Source: Phoronis ovalis
Taxonomy: Eukaryota; Phoronida; Phoronidae
Length of the DNA: 22,246 bases
Assembly: GCA_028565635.1 (NCBI GenBank)
Contig: JAOXYB010089829.1
Location: 1-22,246, forward strand
Direction: 5' to 3'
The notes under the pieces are model-generated. The model made no database searches and was not told the origin of the DNA. It saw only the letters and a list, made by a program, of their open reading frames with translations. Shown here in pieces: positions 18,958 through 22,246 of this stretch; position 1 is the stretch's first letter; each line of letters starts with the position of its first letter. The translations under genes and the position numbers were made by a program.

Positions 18958-21900
18958 CTAGCAGATAGACACTCATTATCATAAGGAAGAAAATGTTGAT
19001 AGTCATTTTTTGAAGATTTTTTTCAAAGCATTATCCTACATTCTAATTCAGATTATTTTCAAGATTATTAATTGCAATTGTTTAAAACACAAATATAGAT
19101 AAATTGCCATTTGTGAAAATAGCTCATGGCTAAATCAATTAAGTTCGACCATCTCTACACAAATGAGTGACATTTTTCACAATTGATCTGTAACGTGTGA
19201 CATTCATTAGTATGTAGAAACACATATAAAACTGATGAAAGAAAAATACAACTTAATGAATAACAACAGCGAAAGATTACAAATATAGTCATAGGAAATC
19301 TTGTTTTAAAATAATGTTTGTTTTATGCTTAACCACTAAGCCTTAACTACAAATTTCACATCTAGAAAGTCATTCCTTTTTATAATATCCTAAATCTGGA
19401 GCCTCAAGGCCAACAACAATAAGGCATCCACAGGATGAGCAGGTCGGATGTACGTTGCTCCCTACATGTGATTTTGCCTTATAAACTTTTTTTGCAAATT
19501 ATCTCTATTTTCAATATTCGTAATGCTTGTTATAGGTTGGGGCATTATAGTCTTCTCATGTATGGCTGTTCTAGCCTCCCCTTCTCCTATTACTACATAT
19601 GCAAACCAATCATACATTCAACAGAAATTATGATAAATCTTCAAAATTAAAAATAAGCGCTAATGTTCATAATTTTGACATTTGATATGTTGTATGTTAT
19701 AGTATAATACATGTACTCATACTTTGTTTTTATAAAAGTTTGTTTTCCTGATTTTTTAAAGTAAGATTAACCTTTATTTATAATATTATAAATTATGAAT
19801 CTTTAAAAAAAAACAGGAAATAGAGGGTTTATGGATAAATGGGAGAGAGTTTTAGGCACAGTTGACCTCATATTCCTGGTGACCAAATGTGGGCCCTATT
19901 GATGAAATATATCTTTCCAATCAACTTTTATTTCCCATTACAATGATATTCCCGCATAACTATCATTCATCGACCCCAAAAACATCAATTTTCTTTATTT
20001 CATCGGAGTGCAATTCTTTTGACTGTAGTACAGACTAACATTCCGGCATTAGACACAAACACAAGGAAATAATTTCGAAAACAAGCATCCTTTTTAATCA
20101 GACACTAATACCATTTCTGAGTTTGTTAATCAACCTATTTTTTACAGTTTAGTTTGTCAGTTAATTATGTGATATTTTATACCAAACATATACGAAAATT
20201 ATCCATTTTTCATAAGAAAACTGATGAGAAGCAGAAATTCAATCATAATTGCAATATCAAAATTCAAAAATTCTATTCATTTCAAAATTGTAGTGATGCC
20301 GATTAGTAATGTTTCCCAAATCTATATAACTTTTAAATTTTTTGTCACTTTTATCAAAAAAACAAAACAATAAAGAATATCATTTGAAACTAATCCTGCT
20401 GATAGATAGAGCTGATTTATAGAAAATATTGTTCAACTTTACATACATAAAATGAAGTAGAAGGTAGTTTTAACAGGGTACAAAATTTTAGATTAAATCC
20501 TAGCATTAAAAAGTTCTGATTTTATAGTCTGTAACTGAATATGAAGTTAATTATTTACTAATAATTAGAAAACATTTACAAACTAAATTATATTTTCCTG
20601 ATTTACCATTCTTAGCTCATCTCTTGCTAAATTTAATAACAAATTAGATAAATTTGTAACAGGATTAAATGTCAAAAACAAATAGAAAAAACGCACAATC
20701 CAATCACATTTGTTAATGGAAAATGGCATCGGGCATTTCGTTAAATTTGCCAGGAAACTCATCAATTTTATCAACCATCAGCAATATCTGTCAAGTTACA
20801 TTCTCAGAAGAACATTGATTATTTAGCGAAAAAAATATATCTTAATAGATACAATTACAGCGTTAGCTATAAACATATGAAACATATTTGGCATCAACTT
20901 TTTTCTCTTTAAAATATAAGCAGATGCATATTTATTTAGGAAACATATCATGGATAATTTTATTTCCCAGATTTATTTAGTATTTGCAATCTACAAATTC
21001 TGTGAATGCAATATATAATATATGTAAGAATAAAACCGGAATCAGCACGACCCATATGCATCTATTACATTGTAGATCAGACCTACCAATGTTTTGCTTG
21101 TTGAACTGTATCTTCATTTCTTTTTACTTTTTACAATTGTTTACTTAAATATGATGTTTTACATATCCCTAATGATTTTTTAAAGATAGTCAGACACGTG
21201 TAGAGCTCATCCATTGGTTTAAGAGTGAAGTACATGTTTGTACATTTAAATTTTGTAACAAGGGTTTCTCAGAACTGCGGTGATTATAGCTCTGACAGGC
21301 AAAATTTGGCAATCTTTATTCATCCGGATTTCATGATTATCCAGTTTAATTTTGGTGACACAAATTTATGCAAATCATAGTATTTTTTATCCTTATAAAG
21401 TTAATACCATGTGTCAATGAAACAAATACAATATTAATAAGAAATCCTAGCACTCTCTCATTTGAAATCTCAGTGCTAGCATGAACATAGGGTTAAAAGT
21501 AGATCCTAAATAGGAACATGGCTTGCCTAAAAGGTACCCATTTGGAAAAACTACAAGCTAAAAAAGGGATCCTTTGGTAGACATTTTTATGATCACTCTA
21601 ACTTCCTGTGAAAAAATATTCTTGGACAGATCTTGATTCTAAAACAACACCCTATATGCCAGTATTTTCTACATATATACTCTACATGCGTTGTAAATGC
21701 GTATTGTGTATTATGTATCCGTTTGATAAAATATCCTTTTTACACGATTTTTCATTTGAACATAATGTTTGCACATTTACCTATAGAAATAAAAAATATG
21801 AATGCTGTCATTTTAGTTGTCATTTAACATCTATCAAGACAATAAACCTGATAACTGGCAAATTAAACCTATAATCAAAAATAAGATGGCAGATACATCT

Positions 21901-22246
21901 CTAGATTATTAAAATTATGCTGTGATTTATTTTGGTTTCTGCTTCTATTTGGAGCAGTAATTTGTTTTTATTAATGCAATTGAGTAATGCAAAATAAAGA
22001 TTATAGCAAATAGGTATTTTTATATCCAGTTATAATTTTTTTGATAAGGATAAGTGAAGGCACTAAACATGTAATACAGATTTCCAACTTTTAGGCAGCT
22101 GTCGTTGGGGCAATTTTTATATGGTGATTAGAAACTACTGCAAAATAGTACTTTAACGTGGCGAGAACAGTTAACATACTGTAACTTGCAAAGAATATTG
22201 ATATTTTCTTTTTTTGTGAGTTCTGCTTGGCCATATTCTTTGGAAT

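Larger units (their letters stand above)
15601..22246. other. CpG-depleted domain, probable body of an unrecognised gene
   Basis: From about 15.6 kb to the end CpG is scarce: hand counts give 5 in 15601-16200, 5 in 16201-16800, 5 in 20401-21000 and 7 in 21601-22200. Windows to the left give 18-27. Composition is otherwise similar. In invertebrates with mosaic methylation this pattern marks methylated, constitutively transcribed gene bodies, so introns or 3' UTR of a gene are inferred. No exon could be matched to a known protein. Open frames at 15930-16145, 17346-17609, 19435-19650 and 21608-21874 on the plus strand, and 17043-17225 and 20583-20774 on the minus strand, are not convincing. Confidence 0.45.

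Noticed and set aside
19200-19260. Strong minus-strand acceptor-like tract (TATTTTTCTTTCATCAG) near 19250
   Set aside because: Downstream frames are open for 24-30 codons but lack coding bias and have no matching donor; pyrimidine tracts are frequent in this composition.
20704-20775. Minus-strand frame reading MVDKIDEFPGKFNEMPDAIF before a stop
   Set aside because: It looks protein-like, but it is only about 24 codons after a mediocre acceptor, with no partner exon; a frame this short is not significant here.
1-22246. tRNA, rRNA, CRISPR, or viral/retroelement genes
   Set aside because: No cloverleaf B-box, rRNA core, regularly spaced identical repeats, reverse transcriptase, integrase or transposase motif was seen on either strand.

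Overview
This is a window of eukaryotic, almost certainly animal, nuclear DNA. It is AT-rich, has no bacterial-style gene packing, and carries two exons with consensus GT-AG splice sites. The only gene I can name is the 5' part of a Tbx2/Tbx3-class T-box transcription factor on the minus strand. Its protein sequence, the AT-rich background and the mosaic CpG pattern fit a lophotrochozoan, most likely a mollusc and possibly a bivalve. The species is inference; the gene family is not.

Layout. 1-1466 is the start of T-box intron 2, and exon 3 is not in the window. 1467-1734 is exon 2, the core of the DNA-binding T-box. 1735-5074 is intron 1. 5075-5409 is the coding part of exon 1, with two further in-frame ATGs up to 5487. 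About 5490-6450 is the presumed promoter, CpG-rich, with an inverted pair of identical 13-bp CCAAT (NF-Y type) elements. About 6450-14400 is gene-poor upstream DNA holding a perfect T-box half-site, an isolated GC-box/TATA block near 9300, and small simple or tandem repeats. 14445-14870 is a GC-richer repeat block built around a CCCCTAAACGGG motif. 14871-15600 holds no recognisable gene.

At about 15.6 kb the DNA changes character. By hand count CpG falls from about 18-27 per 600 bases to about 5-7 per 600, and it stays low to the end of the window. In invertebrates with mosaic methylation this is what a boundary between an unmethylated developmental-regulator domain and a methylated, transcribed gene body looks like. 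I therefore suspect an unrecognised gene on the right. The best candidate piece is a minus-strand terminal coding exon at 17787-17854 behind a very good splice acceptor, with poly(A) signals downstream. The right side also holds a 60-bp-arm inverted repeat (17434-17668) and a diverged tandem repeat (18524-18759).

No rRNA, tRNA, CRISPR array, intact transposase or reverse transcriptase gene was recognised. Most open frames of 60-90 codons here look like chance openness in AT-rich DNA.
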